A stretch of DNA of 64,000 nt from Fructilactobacillus ixorae. GTDB taxonomy: Bacteria > Bacillota > Bacilli > Lactobacillales > Lactobacillaceae. A program made the position numbers and the translations under genes. The DNA is taken from positions 682,001 to 746,000 of the forward strand of contig NZ_CP097478.1 in the NCBI RefSeq assembly GCF_024029915.1, read 5' to 3'. Shown here piece by piece: positions 25,184-34,751 of this stretch (positions are counted from its first letter, which is position 1; every line of letters starts with the position of its first letter). The notes under the pieces were generated by a model, which was not told the origin of the DNA, did not search any database, and worked only from the letters and a program-made list of their open reading frames with translations.

Positions 25184-27532
25184 TTATTTAGTCCCAGCCG
25201 CAGGTTGAGGCTGGTTTACAGCTTGATTATTCCCACTTTGGTTATTCGCTGGGGCGGTTTGGTTATTAGTCCCAGTCGTTGGTTGGGAATTATTTTGTTG
25301 CTGATTGTTCCCACCGTTATTAGGAACTGGTTCTGGATTGGTTTGGTTATCATTGTTGGTCGTTTGCGTGGTGGTGGCTGGTTTTTGCTCGTTATTAGCC
25401 GTGGTACCACTATTGGTGTTTTTATCCGTAGTTTGTTCTTCCTGTTTATTTGGTTGATTATTCGGCAGGTTAACGACGGCTTTATTATCCGCAGTTTGAC
25501 CCGCTTGCGTATTGTTCTTAATTACGTTTTCCTTCAGATCGCCCGCATGACCAGCAATGTAGTACTGAGTTTGGTTATCAACCCTAGTTTTAACTACGTT
25601 GGCTGGTTTCGTCCAGTTGTCGTTTGGTAAGTCCTGGGAGGCATTTTGCATGACTTCCTTATAGAACAACTGCGCAATTTTGGACTGTGATTGCGAAATG
25701 TAGTGGCCCGGTTCTAACGGTTTATCGTACCCAGTCCAGACTGAGAGCGAGAGGTTCTTGGTGTAACCAGTAAACCAGGAATCCATGCTAGAGTTTTCTG
25801 GCACCGAACTGAGCCAATCATCAGGATACTGCGTGGTCCCGGTCTTTCCAGCCTGGTTTAAGCCCGGGATGTTAGCTGCCGTTCCAGAACCCTTCGGATC
25901 AGTCATCACGCCTTTCAGCATGTCTGTGATCATAAAGGCAGTGGATTCAGACATCGCTTCTTTTCCGCTTGGCGAGTAGGTCTTTGTTTCACCCGTCGGA
26001 GTTTCGACTTTTGAAATGGCATAGGGTTTGTAATAAGTTCCGCCGTTCGCAAAAGCGGCGTAAGCAGCGGCCTCTTGCTTCGTTGAAATGTAAGCTCCAA
26101 TCCCGTTTTGCAGGTTCAGCGGTTCTTTAAAGCTCATCCCTAAGCCGTTCAAGAATTCGGTTGCCCGAGGAACCCCAACTGCTTCAAGGGTGCGAATGGC
26201 GGGAATGTTCCGCGATTCAACGAGCGCCTGCCGCATCGTCATGGTTCCTTCGTATTTATTATCGAAATCATGCAGTTGCCGATTAGTGCCAGGGTAGGTA
26301 TATGGCGTATCTTTAATGGGTTGGTAGGTTGGATAATTTAGGTACTCAATGGCGGGACCATAATCCATGAGCGGTTTCATGGTAGAACCACTGGAATGGT
26401 CAGTTTGAACGGCTCGATTTAACCCGAACTGAATGTTTTGCTTCCGACTACCAAGCATTGCAACGATTTTCCCGTTATTCGGGTTTGTCATCGTGGCCCC
26501 GATTTGAAAGTCATTATTAGGAAAGTTTAAGTCTGAATTATCATCGTTTGCTAGTTGATACATCTGTTTCTGGGTATCCATATCAATGTTTGTATAAACT
26601 TTGTTGCCGGCGTTTAGTTTGTAACCTTTTTGATTCATTTCTTGCAGGACTTGACCGATGTAAGCATCTGCGTACTTCTCATCCTTTTGCGTTGGCGTTT
26701 TATCAACATTTTGTTTATCAATTCCTGCCTGGACGTCTTCTTGTTCGGCCTGATTAGCTTGCTTTCTGGTAATGGCTTTGTTTTTGACCATTGCTTCTAG
26801 GACTTGGTTTCTCCGGGCCGTAGCGTATTTCGGATTATGCACCGGGTTGTAAGCTACAGGAGCTTGGGGGAGACCAGCTAACAGGGCCGTTTGGGCCAAA
26901 TCCAGTTCACTCAAGGGTTTGTGGTACATTACTTCGGAAGCCGTTTGCATCCCGTACGCATTGTTACCCATATAAACCTTATTAATGTAGAACTCTAAAA
27001 TTTGTTGCTTGCTGTATTCACGGTTTACCTTAGTGGCTAACCAGGCTTCTTGCGCCTTCCGTTTTAGGGTTTGATCAGACGCTTTGGTAGAAAAGACGGA
27101 TAGTTTAACCAGTTGCTGGGTTAGGGTACTTCCTCCCTGTAACCCGCCCCCACCAAAGAGGTTATTAACAGCCGCCCCGACGATTCGGACGGGGTCAACC
27201 CCCTTATCGGTGTAAAAATGCCGATCTTCAACCGAGATGATCGCGTTCTTCATGTTTTCAGGAATATCCTTTTGTTTAACATAATCGCGATTTTGCATTC
27301 CTAACCGTGAGATGACCTTTCCATTGCGATCATAGATCGTCGTAGAGTTATCACTAGAGAGGGTTTTATACGAAATGTTGGGGGCAGTTGAGGCATAATA
27401 AGTAAAAACCCCACATCCCACTAGAAAAAGCACAACGAGGAAAAACAGCACCCACATGGTGATTTGAAAAACGGGGCCCCGTTTCTTCTTGCGATTTTTC
27501 TTTAAACGACTATAAACTTCATCGGAACTCAT
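25184..27532 (-). CDS. ponA: class A penicillin-binding protein 1A
   Basis: PBP1A polymerises and cross-links peptidoglycan. The 782 residues show a basic cytoplasmic start (1-20), a membrane anchor (about 24-46), and a transglycosylase domain with the catalytic Glu in VEDRHFYTDKG (about 102) and GGSTLTQQLVK. The transpeptidase domain has catalytic STMK (about 380), an SRN triad motif and KTGTT. The last hundred residues are a low-complexity Asn/Gln/Thr/Pro tail outside the cell. It follows recU by two bases, the conserved recU-ponA pair. Confidence 0.96.
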   Translation of the reverse strand: MSSDEVYSRLKKNRKKKRGPVFQITMWVLFFLVVLFLVGCGVFTYYASTAPNISYKTLSSDNSTTIYDRNGKVISRLGMQNRDYVKQKDIPENMKNAIISVEDRHFYTDKGVDPVRIVGAAVNNLFGGGGLQGGSTLTQQLVKLSVFSTKASDQTLKRKAQEAWLATKVNREYSKQQILEFYINKVYMGNNAYGMQTASEVMYHKPLSELDLAQTALLAGLPQAPVAYNPVHNPKYATARRNQVLEAMVKNKAITRKQANQAEQEDVQAGIDKQNVDKTPTQKDEKYADAYIGQVLQEMNQKGYKLNAGNKVYTNIDMDTQKQMYQLANDDNSDLNFPNNDFQIGATMTNPNNGKIVAMLGSRKQNIQFGLNRAVQTDHSSGSTMKPLMDYGPAIEYLNYPTYQPIKDTPYTYPGTNRQLHDFDNKYEGTMTMRQALVESRNIPAIRTLEAVGVPRATEFLNGLGMSFKEPLNLQNGIGAYISTKQEAAAYAAFANGGTYYKPYAISKVETPTGETKTYSPSGKEAMSESTAFMITDMLKGVMTDPKGSGTAANIPGLNQAGKTGTTQYPDDWLSSVPENSSMDSWFTGYTKNLSLSVWTGYDKPLEPGHYISQSQSKIAQLFYKEVMQNASQDLPNDNWTKPANVVKTRVDNQTQYYIAGHAGDLKENVIKNNTQAGQTADNKAVVNLPNNQPNKQEEQTTDKNTNSGTTANNEQKPATTTQTTNNDNQTNPEPVPNNGGNNQQQNNSQPTTGTNNQTAPANNQSGNNQAVNQPQPAAGTK

Positions 27533-27534
27533 GC

Positions 27535-28152
27535 TTATTCTCCTTTATTCTTATCAATAATTGCTTGGACCGCATCGAGATAGGGAATTAACGGGTTAAT
27601 TTTAGGTTTAATCAGGTACGCCGAAGTGGCTAATTCTGTTCTTGTAATCGATTTTCTTCCCCCGTTAAATTGCCGTTCCCAAAATCGGAATAAGTCTGGG
27701 CCGTTTAACAAGTATATTTCATTTTTCCGCACAAAGCGAATTAAAGCAAAACAAATGCCCCCCAAATCAGCGCAACTTTGCATGTGGTGAATTTGGTGGG
27801 GGTGGAAGTTGGCTAACGGAAAGGACTGAAGGTTGGTCGTTTCCTTGGCATCAAAATCAAGGTAGTAACCGGCATAAATCCCATTATAATCGGTGGTTGA
27901 TGCTTGCTTAAAGTAGGCTTCTTTGATGACCGCTGCACTCCGTTTGGGATAATCAACGTTCACAATCTGAATCGGGGTCGGCTTTTTATGGACTACTGCG
28001 ATTTGTTGCGCTTGATAAAATTGATTGCTTTGATTAATCTCGGCTTCAAGCGACATTCCCCGATCCCCATGGCCCGCGGTGGAGTGGGATTGTGCTCTAT
28101 GCTTGGTCGTGAAAGTTTGGAAAGGACGTCCATTCGGATAATTGATTGTCAA
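27535..28152 (-). CDS. recU: Holliday junction resolvase RecU
   Basis: RecU cleaves Holliday junctions in Firmicutes. The 205 residues include an N-terminal stalk after a basic extension, the nuclease core with DYNGIYAGYYLDFDAKET, which carries the acidic/Lys metal site, and CADLGGICFALIRF. The start is TTG with AAGGAGG six bases upstream; no ATG is nearby. It is translated just ahead of ponA and diverges from ypsA. Confidence 0.93.
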   Translation of the reverse strand: MTINYPNGRPFQTFTTKHRAQSHSTAGHGDRGMSLEAEINQSNQFYQAQQIAVVHKKPTPIQIVNVDYPKRSAAVIKEAYFKQASTTDYNGIYAGYYLDFDAKETTNLQSFPLANFHPHQIHHMQSCADLGGICFALIRFVRKNEIYLLNGPDLFRFWERQFNGGRKSITRTELATSAYLIKPKINPLIPYLDAVQAIIDKNKGE

Positions 28153-28266
28153 ATTAACCTCCTTATAATATTGAGCAATTAATTTGAAGCGTGGTATATT
28201 ACAGATGATGATTCCATTATAGCAATTTCAACCGATGAATAAAATTATACTAATTCAGGTGACTTT

Positions 28267-28836
28267 ATGAGTAGACAATGGATAACAGGATATCGTAGTT
28301 ATGAATTAGGGGCCTTTGACGAGCAAAGTCCCAAGGTGCAAATCATTAAACAAGCACTCCGCGAGCAAATGGTCAATTTAATTGAGAATGGCTGCGACTG
28401 GATCATAACTGGGGCCCAACTTGGTACGGAACAGTGGGCGGTAGAAATTGCCGCCGACTTAAAAACCACATTTCCAGCCCAGTTTCAGATTGCTGTCATG
28501 CTACCGTTTGCGGAGTTTGGTTCCCAGTGGAATGAGAATAACCAAATACGACTGCAACACGTCCTGGCATTAGCTGACTTTTCCACCACGGTGAGTCGGG
28601 CAGAGTACCATCATCCCCAACAACTAAAGAATTACCAGCGGTTCATGTTAACCCACACTGATGGGGCACTCTTACTCTATGATTCTGAAAATGAAGGGAA
28701 GCCGCACTATGACTTAGACGCAATTCATCAGTTTCAGGCTAACCATCCCTATGTGTGTCAATTGATTGAGTTTGACGATTTACAGGAGGTCGCCGATCAG
28801 TACGAAGCCGAAAGAAATGCTGAATTTTCGGAATGA
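28267..28836 (+). CDS. ypsA: DUF1273 / YpsA SLOG-family protein
   Basis: A 189-residue Rossmann-like SLOG domain protein. Visible are WITGYRSYELGAF at the start, a Gly-rich nucleotide-binding loop in DWIITGAQLGTEQWAVE and an acidic C-terminus. B. subtilis YpsA and relatives have been linked to cell division and sit beside gpsB, as here. The ligand is unknown. gpsB follows within 45 bases. Confidence 0.88.
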   Translation: MSRQWITGYRSYELGAFDEQSPKVQIIKQALREQMVNLIENGCDWIITGAQLGTEQWAVEIAADLKTTFPAQFQIAVMLPFAEFGSQWNENNQIRLQHVLALADFSTTVSRAEYHHPQQLKNYQRFMLTHTDGALLLYDSENEGKPHYDLDAIHQFQANHPYVCQLIEFDDLQEVADQYEAERNAEFSE

Positions 28837-28839
28837 TTG

Positions 28840-28848
28840 TGTTATAAT
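28840..28848 (+). promoter_or_regulatory. extended -10 promoter of gpsB
   Basis: TGT-TATAAT lies 34 bases before the gpsB ATG, just after the ypsA stop. A loose -35 (CTGAAT) lies 17 bases upstream of the TATAAT. Confidence 0.55.
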
Positions 28849-28881
28849 GTGATAGTTACCAAACGATAAGAGGTGCAGATT

Positions 28882-29250
28882 ATGGATAGCATTAACTTTA
28901 CTCCTAAAGACATTTTGCAAAAAGAATTTCGGCAAAAGATGCGGGGTTATGACCCAACTGACGTTGATTCATTCCTAGATGAGATTATCAAGGACTATGA
29001 GACCTTTCAAAAGGAACTCGACGACAAGGACCAACGCATTGCTCAGTTGGTTGCTGAAAACAACCAATTGAAAGCGCAACAAGTAGCGCCAACGCCCCAG
29101 GCTACTCCAGCACAGCCCCAACCGCGCTCGAACGTTCAGTCGCAACCAACTACTTCTGAGCGTCAAGCAACCGACAGTACAACGCTAGATATTTTACGCC
29201 GGTTATCGAACTTGGAACAACGGGTGTTTGGTGACGGATATCACGGATAG
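28882..29250 (+). CDS. gpsB: cell division protein GpsB
   Basis: GpsB is a DivIVA-like adaptor that links PBPs such as PBP1A to division and elongation complexes. The 122-residue product has the N-terminal membrane/PBP-binding motif INFTPKDILQKEFRQKMRGYDPTDVDSFLD (in full at residues 3-32), a coiled coil to about 70, a Gln/Pro/Thr linker and a C-terminal trimerisation helix with ILRRLSNLEQRVFG. I start at ATG 28882 with AAGAGGTG upstream; an in-frame GTG three codons earlier is part of that site. Confidence 0.94.
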   Translation: MDSINFTPKDILQKEFRQKMRGYDPTDVDSFLDEIIKDYETFQKELDDKDQRIAQLVAENNQLKAQQVAPTPQATPAQPQPRSNVQSQPTTSERQATDSTTLDILRRLSNLEQRVFGDGYHG

Positions 29251-29256
29251 GTGTTA

Positions 29257-29654
29257 ATTGGTGTAGGTTCTGAGTAATCGCGGTCAGCAATCGCTGGCTG
29301 AGGAAAGTCCACTCTCGCACAAGCTGAGATGCTTGTAGTGTTCGTGCCCGGTGAAAAAATAAGCCGAGGGATTGCAGATGCAATTACGGCGAAGGAATTG
29401 GCTACGGCTTTGGCTATGCCTTAGTACTTCCTAAGGTGCTATAGAGACGATTAATTCAAGAAATTGAATTACTGGAACGCAGTAAACCCCGCGAGCGGGA
29501 AACCCAAACTTTGGTAGGGGAGCTTTACACACGGAAACTGAACTAAGTGTAGGGCAAGAATCATTTGATTCTTGAGATAGATGATTACTACTCGATTGTT
29601 AGTCCTGATCTTTCAATTGAGCACAAAACATGGCTTACAGGAGCCTACACCAAT
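29257..29654 (+). ncRNA. rnpB: RNase P RNA, type B
   Basis: The catalytic RNA of RNase P, which trims tRNA 5' ends. The outer P1 helix is visible as ATTGGTGTAGG at the 5' end pairing with CCTACACCAAT at the 3' end. Conserved cores are GAGGAAAGTCC near 29300, the purine-rich AACCCAAACTT region and ACATGGCTTACAG near the 3' end. Length and the extra stems fit the Bacillus-type (B) RNA. It follows gpsB by six bases, as in many Firmicutes. Confidence 0.96.
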
Positions 29655-29660
29655 CAGGAT

Positions 29661-29690
29661 GAGTGGGTTTTTTCCCACTCTTTTTTTATA
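29661..29690 (+). terminator. intrinsic terminator of rnpB
   Basis: GAGTGGG pairs with CCCACTC across a T-rich loop, then a run of seven T residues. Confidence 0.85.
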
Positions 29691-29709
29691 GAATTAGAAA
29701 GGACAGCGC

Positions 29710-30840
29710 ATGCAAACATTTAAACTGATGGCCACCTGTGCGGCAGGAATTGAGGCCGTAACTGCCACAGAATTAAAGCAATTAGGGTATCAAGTCGAGG
29801 TGCGCAATGGGATGGTCCTATTTACCGGTACGGTTGCAGACATCATTAAAACAAACCTATGGTTACGCACCGCCGATCGGATTAAAATCATCGTCGGTGA
29901 ATTTGAGGCGCAAACGTTTGATGATTTATTCGAAGGAACGAAAGCATTATCCTGGGAGCGGTTAATTCCGATGGATGGCCAATTTCCGGTGGCCGGTCGA
30001 TCGAAAAAATCGTTGCTGCATAGCGTTCCCGACGTGCAAGCCATTACGAAGAAAGCGATTGCCACTAAACTGGCTACTTTTTATCACCGGCGCACGCGCT
30101 TACCAGAAACCGGTGGACTATATCCACTAGAAGTGCGGATTGTGAAAAACCACGTCGTTGAACTCTTAGATACCACGGGACCAAGTTTGTTTAAGCGGGG
30201 GTACCGGGTTGCAAAGGGGGAAGCCCCGTTAAAGGAAAACATGGCGGCAGCGTTAGTGTTGTTGACAAACTGGCATCCGGAGACGATGCCGTTTCTGGAT
30301 CCGATGTGTGGTTCCGGAACAATTCCGATCGAAGCCGCGATGATTGCCCGTAACATCGCTCCCGGTAGCAAACGGTCCTTTGCATTTGAGGCCTGGGATT
30401 GGATTAGTCCAGACCTCGTAGCCACAGCCCGTGTCGAAGCCCAAGCTGCCGTTACGGAGCCGGGGGCGCTCCAGATTCAAGCTTCCGATGTGAATGGTGA
30501 AATGATTAATCATGCCAAGGTTAATGCCGAAGCCATGGGGCTGTTACACGACATTCAATTTAAACAACTCGCCGTTCAGGATTTTCATACGGACGAACGT
30601 GATGGCGTGGTCGTTACAAACCCGCCCTACGGACAACGATTAGGGGATCAAGCGGCTGCTACGAAACTTTATCAAGCGTTGGGGGCTGTTTTTCGGCCCT
30701 TAACCAGTTGGTCAAAGTATTTCCTTACCAGTGATTTGAACTTTGAAGTTGCCTACGGAGAAATCGCAACCAAACGGCGCAAGTTGTATAACGGCCAGAT
30801 CAGAACGGACTACTTCCAGTATTGGAGTAATCACCGTTAA
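29710..30840 (+). CDS. THUMP-domain class I RNA methyltransferase (YpsC/RlmL-like)
   Basis: A 376-residue enzyme with an N-terminal THUMP RNA-binding domain (about 45-155) and a SAM-dependent Rossmann methyltransferase domain. LDPMCGSGTIPIEAAMIA at about 197 is the SAM loop and VVTNPPYGQRLGD at about 300 is the N6/N2 amino-methylation motif NPPY. Relatives methylate 23S rRNA guanine N2 (the RlmL group). The start lies 21 bases after the rnpB terminator. An AAGGAGG ribosome site for the next gene overlaps its stop. Confidence 0.92.
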   Translation: MQTFKLMATCAAGIEAVTATELKQLGYQVEVRNGMVLFTGTVADIIKTNLWLRTADRIKIIVGEFEAQTFDDLFEGTKALSWERLIPMDGQFPVAGRSKKSLLHSVPDVQAITKKAIATKLATFYHRRTRLPETGGLYPLEVRIVKNHVVELLDTTGPSLFKRGYRVAKGEAPLKENMAAALVLLTNWHPETMPFLDPMCGSGTIPIEAAMIARNIAPGSKRSFAFEAWDWISPDLVATARVEAQAAVTEPGALQIQASDVNGEMINHAKVNAEAMGLLHDIQFKQLAVQDFHTDERDGVVVTNPPYGQRLGDQAAATKLYQALGAVFRPLTSWSKYFLTSDLNFEVAYGEIATKRRKLYNGQIRTDYFQYWSNHR

Positions 30841-30853
30841 GGAGGGATCACCT

Positions 30854-31966
30854 ACGAAACGAATTGCAATTATTGGGAGTGGCATCGTTGGAACCAGTGC
30901 GGCGTATTTTTTAAACCACTGGACTAATCAATCCGAGGTTCAAGTAACTGTTTTTGATGCAGGGACCGGGCAGGCTACCCGGGCTGCAGCTGGGATCATT
31001 TCACCCTGGCTATCCAAACGGCGCAATCAGAAGTGGTACCACCTTGCGCGGGCGGGCGCTGAAGTGGTTGCTGAGTTGGCAAGGACCACAAAAATGGATC
31101 AGTTAACTTACGCTCACAATGGCACCATCATTACTAGAAAAAATCCTGACCAACTAGCAGAATTAGTGGAACTTGCGCAAGCCCGTAAGGTTGATGCTCC
31201 GCAAATGGGTGAACTAGTGCCGCTTAGTCCCGCCCAAGTCCGGCAAGCGCTCCCCATGTTAACGAAGCTTACTACTCCTGGTTTATTCGTGGGAGGCGGC
31301 AGTTGGATGGATGGGCAACGCTTTTGCCAGCACCTGTTGGCCAGTTGTAATTCACAATTGCAGCTACTTAATTTCCAAGCGGTCCAGTTACTAGATGAAC
31401 ACCACTTAAAGCGTGGCACGACCACGCAAGCTTTTGATAAAATCATTGTGGCAACGGGAGCGTGGACGAAACCAGTCTTAGCTACTTTGCACGTGCAAGC
31501 CGACGTTCGGCCTCAAAAGGGCCAATTAATTGAAATAAAACTAGCACAACCAACTTCACCAAAGCGGCCCGTTTTAATGCCGGAAGCAGAAGCGGATTTG
31601 ATTCCAGTTGCACCAGATCGGTTAATCGTAGGCGCAACTCATGATGATGAGGCCGGGTTTGACCTAACGACCACCACGCAAGCGACCACCGAGCTACTTG
31701 CCACGGCGCAACGGTTCATGAGTGGCATTAGTCGGAAAAATGTTATGCTAGAACGGGTTGGAACCCGGGCGTACACACCAGATTATGGCCCGTTTGTGGG
31801 TCCCGTTCCTGCACACCCCGATGTCTTAGTGGGCACAGGCTTGGGTTCATCGGGGTTAACGACCGGGCCGTTGGTCGGGAAGCTGATTGCAAAGCTGGCA
31901 CTAAATCAACCAGTCAACCTTGCTTATTACAGCAAACCAGTCACTAATTATTTACGTTCCGAGTGA
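30854..31966 (+). CDS. FAD-dependent amino acid oxidase-like protein, apparent ACG start
   Basis: The 370-residue product has the DAO fold: dinucleotide loop RIAIIGSGIVGTSAAYFL at the very N-terminus, the ATRAAAGIISPW active-site region and the C-terminal RVGTRAYTPDYGPFVGPVP and GLGSSGLTTGP. Relatives are D-amino acid/glycine oxidases and DadA-like dehydrogenases; the substrate is unknown. AAGGAGG (30839-30845) stands 8 bases before ACG-AAA-CGA-ATT, exactly where homologues would have ATG-K-R-I. No ATG, GTG or TTG is in frame between 30752 and the glycine loop. So either ACG is used, at low efficiency, or the start has been mutated. The 3' end overlaps the converging next gene by 19 bases. 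Confidence 0.82.
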   Translation, partial: TKRIAIIGSGIVGTSAAYFLNHWTNQSEVQVTVFDAGTGQATRAAAGIISPWLSKRRNQKWYHLARAGAEVVAELARTTKMDQLTYAHNGTIITRKNPDQLAELVELAQARKVDAPQMGELVPLSPAQVRQALPMLTKLTTPGLFVGGGSWMDGQRFCQHLLASCNSQLQLLNFQAVQLLDEHHLKRGTTTQAFDKIIVATGAWTKPVLATLHVQADVRPQKGQLIEIKLAQPTSPKRPVLMPEAEADLIPVAPDRLIVGATHDDEAGFDLTTTTQATTELLATAQRFMSGISRKNVMLERVGTRAYTPDYGPFVGPVPAHPDVLVGTGLGSSGLTTGPLVGKLIAKLALNQPVNLAYYSKPVTNYLRSE

Positions 31967-32358
31967 TGCAGGGCTTGCAAGGCTAATTGGTGGGCTCCTT
32001 TGTTTTGCTGTTCTGGGATCCAATTCACAAACACTAGGGAAAATGGTGCTTGTAACTGGTGAATCTGATCAACATAGCGTTGATAGTGTTTTGCATAATT
32101 TTTGTGCAGACTGTCGGAAACGATTTTACTGTCCGTATAGTAATTAACGACCGTTGTGGCTAATTCAGCCCGCGTTAGTTTAGCGGTTAAAGTGGTAAAC
32201 GCGAGGAGACAAGCTTGAAATTCGGCTTCATGATTATCAGTTGCAGCTAGCAAGCTTTTTATCTGATATTGTTTGTGATTTACAATCATTAAAATGCCGG
32301 CACTACTGGTCTGTGTTTGGGGCCGTTCCGCGGCATCAGAATATAGTTTTATGTACAT
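31948..32358 (-). CDS. RNase HI-fold protein with an altered catalytic site
   Basis: A 136-residue RNase H-fold protein. The first three acidic catalytic residues are visible: Asp in LYSDAAE, Glu in NHEAEFQACLLAF and Asp in YYTDSKIVSDSL. The last motif, normally N-x-x-A-D-x-L-A, reads NKGAHQLA, so the fourth Asp is His (CAC, one base from GAC). Relatives (YpdQ group) cleave RNA in RNA-DNA hybrids. Activity is doubtful here. I start at 32358 because GGAG lies six bases upstream; the longer start covers that site. Confidence 0.75.
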   Translation of the reverse strand: MYIKLYSDAAERPQTQTSSAGILMIVNHKQYQIKSLLAATDNHEAEFQACLLAFTTLTAKLTRAELATTVVNYYTDSKIVSDSLHKNYAKHYQRYVDQIHQLQAPFSLVFVNWIPEQQNKGAHQLALQALHHSERK

Positions 32359-32388
32359 GACAATCTCCATTCGTAAGGGGTGTGCTTT

Positions 32389-32802
32389 ATGATAACGCAG
32401 AAAAGAAAATTTTTATATCAACCGCAACCGACAACCAGTGTCATTTGTTGGAGTTGGACCGTCATTGTTTTGTTGGTGGGAGTCATTATCTGGCTAGAAA
32501 TTACCCAATTTCAAAACATTACGTTGGCGTTTTTCCTTGCTTTTGCGGGTTTAACTTGGATTCAAATTTACTTTCGTAAGTTGTTGGTTTGGTCAGATAC
32601 AATTGAGATCCGTCAGGTTTTAAATCCCTTTGGTAAGCAACTGAGTTTACAATCGATTTCACGGGTCCAAGCTCATCGCAATAGCATTGCCTTTAATGCC
32701 GGAGGTCGGCGGTATAAATTCCTCTTGCCGGCGAACTCAGTAATTGAACTCCAAGAATTATTAGTTCAATCCGAAAAGCAGGAGGACGACCATGCGAACT
32801 AA
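32389..32802 (+). CDS. EbsA-family membrane protein
   Basis: A 137-residue protein with two transmembrane segments (about residues 18-38 and 44-64) and a soluble C-terminal half. EbsA-like proteins are found just before lspA in lactobacilli and were named after an enterococcal gene for surface-exposed aggregation substance; their function is uncertain. TAAGGGG lies 8 bases before ATG 32389. The end overlaps lspA by 11 bases. Confidence 0.7.
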   Translation: MITQKRKFLYQPQPTTSVICWSWTVIVLLVGVIIWLEITQFQNITLAFFLAFAGLTWIQIYFRKLLVWSDTIEIRQVLNPFGKQLSLQSISRVQAHRNSIAFNAGGRRYKFLLPANSVIELQELLVQSEKQEDDHAN

Positions 32803-33258
32803 ACCGAGGGGGCGCAACCTGCTCGTAATGCTTGCGGGCATTTTGGGACTCATTTTACTTGATCAGTTGGTTAAGCACTGGGTCCGTGGTCACATTGCCG
32901 TGGGCGGACACCGAACCGTAATTTCCGGTCTACTTTCCCTCACCAATCTAACTAATTCTGGAGCAGCCTGGAGTTTTTTAGCGGGGAATTCCTGGATATT
33001 TGTAATCATTGCGGTCGGAGCAATTGGCGGGTTTGGATGGTTGCTCTTTCAAAGTCGGTCGGAACCCGGCTTGTTAGTGGCAGTGGGGTTAATGTTCGCT
33101 GGAACGGCTGGCAATTTACTCGACCGGTTACAGTGGGGCGCAGTCACTGATTTTATTCAGTTAGATTTTATGCAATTTCCCATTTTTAACCTAGCAGATT
33201 GTTATTTAACCGTTGGCGTTATTTTACTGTTACTACATTTACTCGTAAAGGAGAACTA

Positions 33259-33259
<1 letters not shown>
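32792..33259 (+). CDS. lspA: lipoprotein signal peptidase II
   Basis: LspA removes signal peptides from prolipoproteins in the membrane. The 155 residues form four transmembrane helices. Conserved blocks are LDQLVKHWV, NLTNSGAAWSFLAG, GNLLDRLQWGAVTDFI and FNLADCYLTVG; the two catalytic Asp residues lie in the last two. It overlaps ebsA at its start, and its stop TAA overlaps the ATG of rluD (TAATG), so the chain ebsA-lspA-rluD is translationally coupled. Confidence 0.95.
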
Positions 33260-34723
<1,464 letters not shown>

Positions 34724-34751
34724 TGATTACTCCAGGTGAGGAGGTACTTCC

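Noticed and set aside
25205..25630. Long open frame opposite the 3' end of ponA
   Set aside because: It mirrors the low-complexity Asn/Gln/Thr tail of PBP1A on the other strand, has no ribosome site and resembles no protein.
34724..34751. PyrR-dependent attenuator before the carA-like gene
   Set aside because: The gap is 28 bases and holds only the ribosome site; there is no room for the antiterminator and terminator hairpins.
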